From positions 2,908,759 to 2,972,758 of the forward strand of contig NW_024468911.1 in assembly GCF_011745365.1 (NCBI RefSeq): 64,000 bases of DNA. The letters are read 5' to 3'. Below the pieces are notes generated by a model. The model was not told where the DNA came from. It was given only the letters and a program-made list of their open reading frames with translations, and made no database searches. Source of the stretch: Cryphonectria parasitica EP155. Lineage: Eukaryota > Ascomycota > Sordariomycetes > Diaporthales > Cryphonectriaceae. This document shows positions 1-11,208 of the stretch, piece after piece. The position numbers and the translations under genes are program-made. The stretch's first letter is position 1, and every line of letters begins with the position of its first letter.

Positions 1-102
1 CGGCTTTCCCCCTCCTCCCTTACCCCTCTCAAGCTTCTTGCAGACGGGACAGAAAGTCTTGGTTCCGACAACATATCAAGTGCACGGCCACTATATTCCA
101 CG

Positions 103-116
103 CCCCCCCCCCCCCC
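103..116. repeat. poly-C run (14)
   Basis: Uninterrupted run of 14 C followed by a T-rich stretch; simple homopolymer. Confidence 0.9.
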
Positions 117-2202
117 TTTTCCCTTCCCTTCCCTCCCTTGATTAAGCTCACGATCACCACAGAGATCATGAGAGATGGGACCAGTCGAAATGACTCGTCA
201 GAGAGACCGTGCAAGTCAAAGGCTTCAGGGCCGAAGAGCCTTAAAGCACCTCGACTCCCGGATTACGCGCGCCTCTCACAGACCTCTGCAGCGGTTTCCG
301 CGCCGCCCGGCTACCCCCGGCTTGATCGTGAACCGGTTTTTCTCCACCCTTGTCTCGACCCGCGGCCGAGGCCCGGGCTTTCGCCCTGCCGACGGGCCCG
401 ACGTCCATAGCAAACAGGGGAGGAGGGGAAGACATACCAAGCCTTTATGGGCAGCTATATCGAGTGAGTCACCTTGACATATGATAATGATATGATATCT
501 CTGGAAAATGAGGCTGGCCCAACACTTTCTTTCTTCCTCTTCTCGCCCTGTTACACAGTGAAGGCAAAGCAAGAGAACTTTGAGCAACGAACCTTTTAAT
601 CGTTCCATCCTTCCCATACGTAAATATAGAGTCAATTCGCCACTGAACAGATTGGATGTAAGAAGAAACATTGCGGTCACTCTGTGAACATGATCCATTC
701 CCGAATTTGCTAGCCAACATCAAGCCCAGCAACAATAACATGGCTGCGCCTCTGAGAAAGTGCGCAAAGGTACTTGATGGAAGGCTCGGAGACGATCGGA
801 AATCTTGTTTCTGAGCTATCATCCGAAGCCAGCCACAAGAATTGTTGGGAAAGACCCAATATCTGACCCAACACTACGGAGAGACTCTGTATTATCATGG
901 AGAGTGGACTTAATGCCTGTCGAAGTACAGTATATGGTGCTTGAATAACCGCTTTGATGCTCGAGCACAGTCTTGGCTCTCTAAATTAAGATTGTTGCTG
1001 GCTTACTTTGTTCTTGGCTCACGTCGAGCTCGTTGGTAGCCATGGCCAGGAATCTCTTGCTTTGCGCAGTTCATTAGCCAGAGAATATCTATAGGATGAC
1101 ATGGGGATCTGAACCCAGGTCCCTCTTTTGCTGCAAGACTCTCTACCTCGTATATTTCGAGGATGCTGATGGTTCCATGAAACCTACTCTGGGATGGCCT
1201 GCCTAGGATATTCAGTTTCGCAACAACTTCCTAAGCAAGGCGTTTTGTTCACAACCCTGAATCGTTCTCGAATGTTCGATCATGGGTTGTCCAGAAGATT
1301 GTCCTTTTTGTCGATGGCTGGACCATGCTTGTTGATCTCACTGCAGTCTACTGAAAGTATTGGTTGACCTTACTATGGCTTGTAATATGTACAGTAGGAG
1401 GTACCTGAAAGGTGCCGGGAAAGCGCTAGCTTCGGGTGGGTGTTGCCAGCATTGACTGCTGATTCAGCCGGGTTGTACAAGGCATTTACTGCTCTTTCCC
1501 TAGCAGGACGGGACCTTTCCCAGTTGCCTTTTGGCATTTGGTCCATCGAAGAGAAGCTACCCATATTTCCACGGCCCCCCCTCCTTTTCCTCTTCATCCC
1601 CCCTCTTCCAACAAAGTCATAAGCTGCACCAGCGGGTACTCTTACACGCAGATCACGTGACAGCACGCAGGGAGCGGTCCAAGCAGCCCCCGACGACCTA
1701 ACGACGGATCGCGCAGCCCGGACCGCCTCACCGGCACTACAGAACAACATTGCAAGGACTGAAAGGCACGGATACCCCAGATCCTTATACCCGGGCGAGG
1801 GGAAGGATCCACATTCAATGAGAAGGAGAGGGTGGGATGCACTGGTAGTGGAGCATCGTGGGGGAAGAGAGAAAGAGTTGAGGTAGGAATTTTGGACGAG
1901 TCGATGGAACTGAGGCGCCCACCCCCCCTTCGTCACACCGTCTCCAGAGAGGGATTCTGAGACCGTGCACCTGATGGATCGCTACGGGCCGTCTCTCCAT
2001 ATTGCTGTCTTGTGGAGAAGGCAGAGAAAGGAAAGAAGAAGAAAACAGACTCTCACGCAACCTTGGTACTATGCACGCATTCTCCCACGCAGGCGCCAAT
2101 CGCATCGCTACCACGGTCCTTTGCGCTGGTCCCACCACTCATCAGTCCAGCAGCGTTCCGCAATTCTATTTCTTTTTAACCTTCTTTTCTTCGTTTCACG
2201 CT

Positions 2203-2221
2203 CCCCCCCCCCCCCCCGGGG
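2203..2221. repeat. poly-C run followed by GGGG
   Basis: Fifteen C followed directly by four G. The C/G junction could fold into a very short GC hairpin. Confidence 0.85.
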
Positions 2222-2789
2222 CTCCTTTCCACCTTCTCTGCTGCCGGGTACCGTGCCTTGTGCCTGACCTGACAGTGAATCCACCAAAGAATGGAAAGGA
2301 CGGGCATGCAATCCATGATGGGGGGCTAATTTGGTCTCGTTGGCAGGGCTGGGCGTCAATGCTCTCCCCTGTCCCTCGTCCTCTCCTTCCTCCTGTCCGC
2401 TGTCCATTGGGGACCCTGACGTGGTGAGGAGGAAGAGGAGAAGCAGGAGGACCCGTCACCTTGGTAGGCTTTCGCTTCAATCTACCTACTACGGTAATAG
2501 TACATAGTAGTACTTCCAACGCCGTCTCCACGTTTCATTGCCCAGGACCAACACGGCCCGAAGACGCCTCGCAATGGTGGTCGAAAGCCCTGCAATACCT
2601 GGCGGAGATCGCCTTTTCTTTGGCCCCCTTCTGCCTTCTAACCCCCCTTTCCCTCCTTCCCAGGATCATCTTCTCCCAGAAACGAAGAAGAATCAAATTG
2701 ACGGTTACCCTGGGATGTGAGATATGTGGAGAGGGAATGTGGGAGGGCGCTACAGAAGTGTCACCTGGGCTTGTGAGAATGCCTCCAGT

Positions 2790-2829
2790 CTGTCTGTCTC
2801 TCTCTCTCTCTCCCTCTCTCTCTCTCTCT
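2790..2829. repeat. (CT)n microsatellite
   Basis: Imperfect TGTC then (TC)n tract of about 40 nt. Confidence 0.9.
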
Positions 2830-2921
2830 ATGGGACAACACGATCTTGTAAAGGGCATGGCTGGTTGTACCACCCCTGTCAAGGTGACATTCAGCGCATA
2901 GGGTGAATGATACATACCGTA

Positions 2922-2963
2922 GTACACACACACACAGAGAGAGAGAGGGAGAGACAGAGAGAG
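2922..2963. repeat. (AC)n(AG)n compound microsatellite
   Basis: An AC repeat runs directly into an AG repeat with a few G interruptions. Confidence 0.9.
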
Positions 2964-3180
2964 TGGTGGGGACCCTGGATATTGATCTGCACACGCTCAC
3001 ACCCCTTCTTGTCGTTCTCCTCCGGCGCTTTTTTAGAGTGGATTTGGTCGATCTGGAAGAGTGGTGAGAATCATCTCGAATGCTGGTCTCCGAGAAGATC
3101 CTCGTCGCCGACAGGAAGAACCAAAGCAGCAAGGTCTTCGAGGAAAAACAAGAGGACCAGAAAGGGGATAGGGCAGAAGG

Positions 3181-3230
3181 GAGAGAGAGGGAGAGAGAAA
3201 GAGAGGGAGAGAGAGAGAGAGGAAGAGAGC
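3181..3230. repeat. (GA)n purine tract
   Basis: Imperfect GA repeat with GGGAGA interruptions, about 50 nt of pure purine on the + strand. Confidence 0.9.
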
Positions 3231-5077
3231 ATGAATGTGCGTCCTGAAGCCCATACAACCAACCCAGCAGGTGTCTCATCAAGGCGCCGGAAATATCCTG
3301 AGGCCCCTCTCATCAAACTTGTGTCTGTCTCTTCTCTGTCTTTCCAACCAATCACCTACCAGGCTTTTTCTCGCCCAAGGCGGCTGACTGAATTTATTGT
3401 GCGCCTCCAACACCAAACTGATAACTAGGACAGAAACTTTTCCCTTTCTCTCTCTTTGCATAAATCACATGTTACAGGCGAGGAAAACGACATCACAAGT
3501 ACAGTCATGGCCGGCTTTTCCCAACACCCGGCCCGGGTACAGTTCGTTTTCTGACCAATGGACACGTTCACAGCGAGGGTGTGTGCAAGTATAATTTTTC
3601 GTCACCTACATTTCGTGTTTGTCAGATGTCAGAAGAAATAGGAAACACAAAATACCTTGACATGTAAGTGAAGTCGGCTGCCGATGTGCCGAGGAAACCT
3701 ATTCTTGTTTCCATCTGATACCAGCAACAATTCTTCTTCTAGCGGAGGACGGAGGTGCAACACCCCTTATGCTCTTCCTCCCCCTACCCTTGTCCAAAAT
3801 AGCCTGCCTGTCTACTACTTGTCACCAGCCTTTGTCTATGGTTGCACAACACGTCACTGTTAAGTCTCTGTCTGCCTGTTCATCCATGCATCCATCCATT
3901 TGTCTCCGTTGGTAAGGGCAGACCACAAGGTAAAGCTGGCCCCCGATAGGCAGAATACCCTTTGGGGCTTCCCCATGGGGAATGCCCGGTGTGTGTGCGC
4001 GCGTGCATCTGTGTGTAGCACTTGCGCGATGCGCGTGTTGCTATCGGACCTGCATCTCCCATATTCTCTTGGGAAGGGGTCCTCGACTTGGGGTTTAGCC
4101 CCCTCAAAAAGAAAAGCGCACCATGCAGATCGATCGGACTGTTGTGCTACAACAATGCAGGGGCGGCTCTCTCTCTCTCTGTATCTCTCGCCTTGGATGA
4201 AAAGACGAATGGGGTACATGTGACGTGGCTGGACTTTTGGAGGAGGGCGGGGGATAGTGGTGTGGGTGGTAGTGAAGGTGAAGAGGAGAAAGAGGAGGAG
4301 GAGGAGAAGAAAGAGGGGTGGGAATTCTTCCCTCCCTCCTCAGCTCGACTCGTCTCATGTGCCTGCTGTTTACAGTTCTTGACTCGCGGAAAACGCATGA
4401 ACGGCTTATTCCGAATGAGCCAGGAAGGGTGTACCGGTTTCAATCCTTGTTTTTCTCTTCTTTTCTTTCTTTTCTTTTACTTGTATATTTTTCTTTCAAT
4501 TCGCTACCAGAGCCTTATGCGGCGGATCCTTGGAAACCCCCTCCCAAATTGGTGGTGGGTGACAAGCCGACTCTTTGTAATCCATCCCACCCTTTCTTCC
4601 CCGGACTTGTGTCCCGCTTGTGTAAAAGACTTTGAAACGAGGAAGAAAAGAAGTAAAAAGATACCGAGAAGATGTGTGTGAACGAGTGAATGAGAGAATA
4701 GGAAAGACAGAATAATCTGCAACCAAGGGACTTTTTTTTTTCTTCAAAAGGGTTGTTCTTTTGTTTAGGTTTTGTTTTCCCTCAAGGGGGTGTTTGGCTT
4801 CGTCAGGTCATGAATACTGGTTGTCTCTCACAGGAACATTGAAAAACATACACACCACCACACAAAGGGGAAAAAAATCAGTCTCGTTGCTCCCTTCCGT
4901 TAGTACCTGAAAAAGAAGAGGGGGAGAAAGAAAAAAAAAGAATCATGAGCCACCAAAGAAAAGAAACAGACACAAGTGTCAATTTGGGGTAGTAGTGGTT
5001 GGGAACAAAGTAGAAAGTAGAAGAGTAATCATAAAAAAAAAAAATTTACAAGATTGCGTTTTGTCGTTTCTGGCAGG

Positions 5078-5096
5078 CACACACACACACACACAC
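5078..5096. repeat. (CA)n microsatellite
   Basis: About nine CA units, just beyond the stop codon side of the Zn2Cys6 gene, so possibly within its 3' untranslated region. Confidence 0.9.
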
Positions 5097-5146
5097 TCTG
5101 ACTGACATACACACCATCCCCAATCCTTAGCATGCTCATCCAACTT

Positions 5147-5453
5147 TCAATGTACAAAACCATATCCAGCAGTCTCCAGGGTGCCAGGATGTCCAGTGGC
5201 TGTTGTCGTCAGCAGGTTGTAGTCCAGGGGTATGCCGGCCAACCCACCATCCGTTGGTACGGGCGGGTATGGATCAAGGCCCAGGTCGTCGGCAGCCTGG
5301 GATGGCCAGTACATGCCTTCTGGGTCGAGCAACATCCCCTGCTGGTCCAGCATGCCCATCATGGACATTCCCTCGGGCCCGTCCAGCCCGATTGGCGACA
5401 TGAGCTGGTCGCCAGCCGGAGGAGACGTGGCAAAGAGCCCGCCCAAGTCCTGA

Positions 5454-5485
<32 letters not shown>

Positions 5486-7724
5486 TTGGTGGTGGAGATG
5501 ATGATGGTGTTGTGACAGGAAGCTCTGCAGCGAGGTCGGGCTGAGGGGTGTGTCGATAGCCTCGCCTCGTGGCGCCCCTCCACCACGCGTCTGTGCAATG
5601 GTCCGGCTCGCCTCGTACATGCGCGTGACGACCTCGCGGCTGCGGCGGGCGGCCAGCGACCAGTCCTCCATGGCCTCGAGCAGCTCGATGATGGTGTCGA
5701 TCTGCTTGTGCCAGTCGGGCACGCGCGGGCTGTCCCACTGCCAAAAGACCGACACGAGCGGCACCATGGCCGCCTGGTACAGGAACCACGCCGCGTTCCA
5801 CCCGGACATCTGGTTGCGGCTCCACTCGCGCGCAATGTCGTCCACCGTGTGCTTGGCCAGCTCGCGGCACATCTCCACCGCCGCAACGTCTGCCTCGGCC
5901 GCCGACGTCGCGTTGCTGCTCGCCAGGCTGAGGAGCACGGGCCGGTGGATCAGCATCCGCAGGTTCTGGTAGCGCCACTTGATGATGCACCGCGCAATGT
6001 AGAGCGGCTCTGCGCACGGGTCCGTCGTCCTGAGCAGCCAGGGCAGGCTGCTGTACCAGCTGACCAGCTGCCCGTCCAGGTTGTGCCGGTCGTCCGTGGT
6101 GAGGAGCGGCGCGACGGCGAGCATGTCCTGGATCGACGTGGCAATCTTGCAGAACTTGATGTTCTCCACCAGCGGTAGGATCCCTGCGTGCTGTGACGAG
6201 TCTCGTGAGGTGTTGACCCCAAACTCGGGCGCGCGTATGTTCACAGCCGGGCCCCAGCGGCCGAACGACGGGCGGCCCATGGTGGTGGTGGCCCATGTGT
6301 CCAGGCAAAAGAGGCTCCACCACGTGCGTCTTCGCGTCTCGGCGGCGGCCACGTCGTTGGTGCTCTGCGCCAGGCTCTCCCTGTGCAGGCCGAGGGCGCT
6401 GGCCATCCTGATGGTTCCTCCCAGGACGGCATTGGCCATGTTCGGCCGGTTGATGTAGTGCAGGTAGTAGCCGCCGATGATGGCGAGGGCCTGCACCGTC
6501 TCGATGTGGCTGCTCCCCAGCGCGTCGAGCGGCAGGTGCTCCATGGCCCGGTTGTAGTAGTTGATGTGGTTGTGGTCGTCGGATTTCATGGCCACGATGC
6601 TGCCCATGGCAAAGACCATGTTGAGGAGCGCGAGCCAGGGCCCATCGAACCGCTGTCCCTCCAGGTAGTCGGCCCGGAACGACGTCTCGTCCAGCATCGG
6701 GATAAAGACGTGGATCCTCTTGAAGTAGGCATCAATCAACGTCTGTCCCTTCCAGGACCAAGGAATCCGCTGTGGGTCCTTTTGCGCGCTCGGCTTGCTG
6801 GTACGGGCCGCAGGAAAGCTGTGTGGCACCTCCGATGTGCTCAGCGGCGCGCTCAGGGCGCTCCTTAGCTGTGGCTGGACCTTGAGCATGACCATCAGGG
6901 CCGCCTTGATCGACGACGCTCCCAGGTACGACGTTTGACGGTCGACAGACAGAGACAGGGCATTCACATCGTCTGCCTCTGCCGGGATCGGGTCTCTCCC
7001 TCTTCGCTCCTCATCCCACTCTGTGTTCCTTGCAGGCAGCTGTTCCAGCCCGCAGAGGCTTTCGGTCGAGGATGGACAGATGGGTGAGTCTAGGTCGCCG
7101 CCAGGGAGCGGTGATGTAAGTGGAGGTGACGGCAGACCTCCCGAGGTCTCGTTGCCCGATCGGTCCAGGAGGTTGAGCAGATCGTTCCGGGAGAGTGGCA
7201 GAAGAGCCTGGACGTCGTGGTTGGGATATAGCCGCTTCAGGATGGACCGGCACTCCTCCAGAGACTGAGACAGCGCCTCCAGAGTCCTGTGTCCGTCACG
7301 ATTAGTATCATCAGCTCAACAACCGCCATCGGAAATAGGCACCAAGGATCTGTTTCGACGACTTACTTCCTCGACGGTATCACCCTCTGACGGTGCTTGT
7401 CGTAGAAGCACCGCTTGGGAGCGCGGCTCGAGAGACATTGACCGCAGGGCTGCTGTCCATCACATCGACTGAAGGGAGGGAGAAGGAGTGCACAGTCAAT
7501 TCAAAAAAGTTCTAGACGCTCCATCCATTGGAACCAGATATTAGAACTCACATCTTGCGGCGCTTGCACTCAGCACATGCATGTGGTGTTGTTATCCTCT
7601 TGGCTGTTGTGCTGATTGTGGTCTTTGGGTTCTCCTGCGGTTCCGTGGCCGGCTTCCTGGGGGTGACACCCTGGAACGTGTGAAACATGCCACCCTGAGA
7701 GGCAATTGTGATTGTCGGTGCCAT
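5147..7724 (-). CDS. Zn(II)2Cys6 fungal transcription factor
   Basis: Sequence-specific nuclear regulator; target genes unknown. Model: 7724-7552, 7468-7367 and 7286-5147, 804 aa. Introns are 83 and 80 nt with GTGAGT and GTAAGT donors. The DNA-binding cluster spans the first intron: Cys50, 53, 60, 66, 69 and 78 in the spacing C-x2-C-x6-C-x5-C-x2-C-x8-C, followed by a basic linker and a Leu-rich segment that could dimerise. A fungal-specific middle homology domain occupies roughly residues 270-620, starting near IDAYFKRIHVFIPMLDE. The C-terminus has a His/Gln tract (about 11 Gln) and a Gly/Met/Pro-rich acidic tail that could activate transcription. The start is the first ATG after a (TG)n/(TATG)n tract. 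The coding part is more GC-rich than its flanks. I recognise the family but not the specific pathway regulator. Confidence 0.92.
5453..5487 (-). repeat. CAG/CAA repeat encoding poly-Gln
   Basis: CTG/TTG repeat on the + strand, read as Gln codons in the transcription factor on the - strand; preceded in the protein by a His-rich stretch. Both CAG and CAA codons are used, so this is a mixed codon tract and length may vary between strains. Confidence 0.9.
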
Positions 7725-7727
7725 GGT

Positions 7728-7746
7728 GTATGTATGTATGTATGTA

Positions 7747-7779
<33 letters not shown>
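7728..7779. repeat. (TATG)n(TG)n microsatellite at the start codon of the regulator
   Basis: TATG repeats followed by TG repeats lie immediately 5' of the ATG at 7724-7722, so they are probably in the 5' untranslated region of the Zn2Cys6 gene. A poly-A segment (7806-7827 on the + strand) follows. Confidence 0.85.
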
Positions 7780-8087
7780 TGATGTTGGTGTGTGTACACC
7801 GTCTCAAAAAAAAAAAAAAGAAAAAAAGCCCAATGGTGATGAGTATGAAGATGTAAACAAGAAAGAAAAAATAGGACTAGCCCGAGAAGACGATGCCTTG
7901 AGCAACGTAGCACATATACACCGGTAATATGAGAACAGTATAGTATAGTATGTATGTACAAGAACGGGCCCCTCTTGTGATGGAGTCTGGGGTATCGATA
8001 AACTTCACGTCAAGAGGGGGTGTCTTCTCATCAAAGAGGGATCGTCCAGGTTCCAGACCGACAAGAGGCGAGGATGGGGAATAACGA

Positions 8088-8118
8088 AATATATATATGT
8101 ATATATATACACATATAC

Positions 8119-8161
<43 letters not shown>
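8088..8161. repeat. (AT)n(AC)n compound microsatellite
   Basis: ATATAT/ATAC tract running into about 12 AC units, upstream of the Zn2Cys6 gene; likely easily melted DNA. Confidence 0.9.
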
Positions 8162-11100
8162 TTTATTGCCACTCACTGTATACATACAGATGTGCTGACG
8201 GCCCACCTGGAGTTGCATGTACCATAGTATGGGACTGTGGGTGGGAGTTGTGACCATTTTGGTCCATCGAACCGGCGGCCGTGCTCCCAGTCCGTCCCAG
8301 GGAAGCCTTGACAGCCTGGCAGTCTGCGAGGGAGGGGGGTATAATGAGGGCATGTGCACCAAAGTCGATGCTTCACTGCAAGGGTAGGACGCAAGAAGAA
8401 GTAGAGATGAGGTGGGTACAACAAAGACAATCCTATCTCCATTGGTCGATTACCAAGTGAATGAATGGGTGGGTGCAGAACAGCCTTGGAGGGGGGATGG
8501 ATGGGCAGAAAGTCACACGCATTACTGGCCAATGCCGCGGCGGTGAGCCCCGTCTGACGACGCAAGACATTGACAAGGACCAACGGAAGAAGTAAGTAGT
8601 AGTAGAGGGAGGGGCCCAGGTCCATACCACGGCTTAGGAGCCGTCCGAGATAAACAGCTCGACCAGAGAACTGGAGCGCATAGCAGGACCCAACAAACCG
8701 AAAAAGAAAGAAAAAAAGACCCACCTACAGCAGAACTGCAGCCCAGAATCTGTTCTGCGAGCTAAATACTTGACAGCTGCGTCAATGCATGGCCTTTAGG
8801 GAGACCAGTCTTGATTGATTGGGCGCTGCTCTCATCCAGAAGCAGAGGCAGTTCATAAGGGAAGAGTTGGCTCCAGAAGCAAAGCTTCCGACAGCAGACC
8901 CCAAAAGTAGGATGAGGAGAAGTATGGAGAAACCTGTTGCGCGTGGGTCTGAGGGAAAAGAAAGAAAAGACCCAAAAATGGTAAAAGTAAGGGTAGTTGC
9001 ACAGGGGGAAGACACAAGTGGTATACTTCACGGGTTCCGGCGAACCGCGACGATCGTCAGGTACTCCGTGCACAGCAACCGAGAGATGGGGTGCAGAGAA
9101 AGAAGATCATGCAGCTAAGCGACGGTACTGTATTGTACCTCGAATGTATCGGCTTGAAGGTCCAGAATGCCTGGAGAACCGGGGGCTAAGCCCGCAGGCC
9201 AGGGCCAGGTGACGATATGTTGGCCGGCAAAGCAAGATCCCTGGTGCTGATCTGTCAAGGGTTAAGTGAGGGGGATCAAAGAGTGGAGGAGCTCCAAATG
9301 CGTGTGTATGTGTGTGCTTCCTCTTGGGGAAGGGGAGGGGGTTGGAATTGGAGGGAGGGGACCCCCCTTCGAGCGTCAGCCAGGAACAGAACCAAGACTG
9401 CATCGGCTGTACCGTAGTTGGGCGGCAAGGAGACCAAGACAAGGGGGCTGCTCGGCTAATCGTCCAAGTTATGTGACGAGTAACCTTAACCTTATTCCTA
9501 AAGGTGGGTATGGGGTGTGGTATAATGGTTGTCCTCACAAATCCCCCTGCTAGTCCTCCCGCGGGTTGGTGTATGGGAGACGAAGATTTGAAGAAACCGT
9601 CTCGCTTGTAGGCTCGGATATTGCTCGTCGTAGAGCCGTTAGTCCCTAGCCTCTTGTCACTCTTGAAACATGCCAAACAGGAGGCACACGGCTTAACAAG
9701 ATGAGATCCCGACCACTAAGATTGACTGCGATGAAGGATCTCTTGGAATCTTGCGATCCGTCGTCGAGCCCTCCTGGGGTCCATGACGAAGGATGAGACC
9801 ATCTCCATCTGTGCCTCCAATCTTTGCTCCTGCTGCAAAAGACTCAAATCAGACACGTCCCAGAGGAAAAGAAGCATGGCGTCGTACTTCATCAGCAAGG
9901 AAAAATAACACAACTGAGACCAAAGGATTCTCCGCCGATCGGGTGGCGGACTTTCAGACATCCAGTCTGCACGTGGCCATGAGAAATGACAAAATCAAAC
10001 TTTGCTCCCCCCCCCCTTTTTTTTTCTTTTTCTTCTTCTCTTTCACCCAACGCCAGGGTTTGAGAGGTTTTACCGGTTGAAAGCGTCATGGTCACTGGGC
10101 CTGATTCGTTCAGAACAGTGAAAAGGCAAACAATTAATTTCCGGTGACGGCCTGGTAGTGGCCCATCTGATATTAAGTGCCACACTTGGTGCCCGTCCAA
10201 GAAGCTCACAACTTTGCTTCTGCTGGCACTGGATGCACGGCACATAGTATATCACCAGCTCGACTGGTTCGCCTAGCACCCCTTCACGGCGGCTTGCAGA
10301 GTTACTTATTCCTTGTAGTGGCATCTCGGCCCTGAGGCTCTGTCTCATGACCCAATGTTTAATATGTGCGCGTTGCCGCTAGCGTCTCTGGTCTCATGTG
10401 GAAGCAAGCTGAGAGCTTGGTTCTCAGACGTTTCGAGGTACGACTAACCAGCTCGCTTCCAGCTCTTCGCCAGCCGCCTGCATAAGCTCTGCTCTGGCTG
10501 GTGCCTCGAACTGAGGCATGGCGGGCTCAGCTCGGCTCTGTCACCACAACCCCCCCCCCCTGGGCCGAGTTTGGTCACATAGCAATATCTTCCTGTGGAA
10601 ATGTGACTTCAGCCGGTACGACATGTGTATCCAACAAGCTGGTCCCATGTAAACCTGCCATCCATTGGGTAATCAAGACACGCACCAAGGGAGACTCGTC
10701 ACCTTCGCTGGCCTGACAACTCGACAGACCTACACTTACTGTCGCCCAGTGTGGTGGAGGTGGTGATGCCGGTGATTCGTTTTTTCCTCCTCATTTTCTT
10801 TCAACCCGCACAATCCGCTAATGACATATTGTTGTCAGATTGCCATTGATAGGTTGCGCCGTGCAGTTGGATCGACATACGTCGAAGCGAGGGTTCATGT
10901 GGCTACCTGAGTTCCTGCGTTGGGTCGTGGAGCGTAGCATTCGCGGTCTGCTTCCTCTCGCTGCCGCCAGTGGCGGGCCGCCACATTCTCCACATTCCAT
11001 CTGGTGGTGCGGTTATACAGGCGGTATAACGTCGCCTCACATGTTCGCCTGCAGACGACAGACTGATCATGGTAGCGGCTTGGCAGCCTGCAGTCCGCTC

Positions 11101-11193
11101 GACCAGTACCGGCCTCGAGTGATGACTCTTTGGACCTGCAGACGTCCTAGAGGGAGATGGTCAGGGGGAAGAAGAAAAAAAAGAGAGAGAGAA

Positions 11194-11208
11194 GGGGGGG
11201 GGGGGGGG
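11194..11208. repeat. poly-G run (15)
   Basis: Uninterrupted G15 preceded by an A/GA-rich purine stretch. Confidence 0.9.

Larger units (their letters stand above)
1..5146. other. gene-free region, low-complexity rich
   Basis: No reading frame here has recognisable protein features; the open frames are Ser/Arg/Pro-rich translations of CT or GA tracts. The stretch contains poly-C runs, (CT)n, (CA)n and (GA)n tracts and CT-rich segments typical of fungal intergenic DNA. The right end is the 3' flank of the Zn2Cys6 gene read leftwards from 7724. A long untranslated or non-coding transcript cannot be excluded from sequence alone. Confidence 0.6.

Noticed and set aside
1095..1165. tRNA-like stretch on the - strand (GGTTCAGATCC resembling a B box, with an anticodon-like arm)
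   Set aside because: The acceptor arms do not pair, the T stem has only three pairs and the anticodon loop lacks the invariant U33. At most a decayed tRNA-derived element; a tRNAscan or covariance search would decide.
1373..1936. 187-codon open frame on the - strand
   Set aside because: Composition is that of translated low-complexity DNA; no motif, no splice-linked extension.
4022..4681. 219-codon open frame on the + strand
   Set aside because: Made of translated CT, GA and TTC tracts; no family features.
5274..6323. 349-codon open frame on the - strand inside the Zn2Cys6 gene
   Set aside because: Shadow frame of the GC-rich transcription factor coding sequence.
9518..9590. tRNA D-arm-like GTGGTATAATGGTT on the + strand
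   Set aside because: No matching B box or foldable anticodon and acceptor stems follow.
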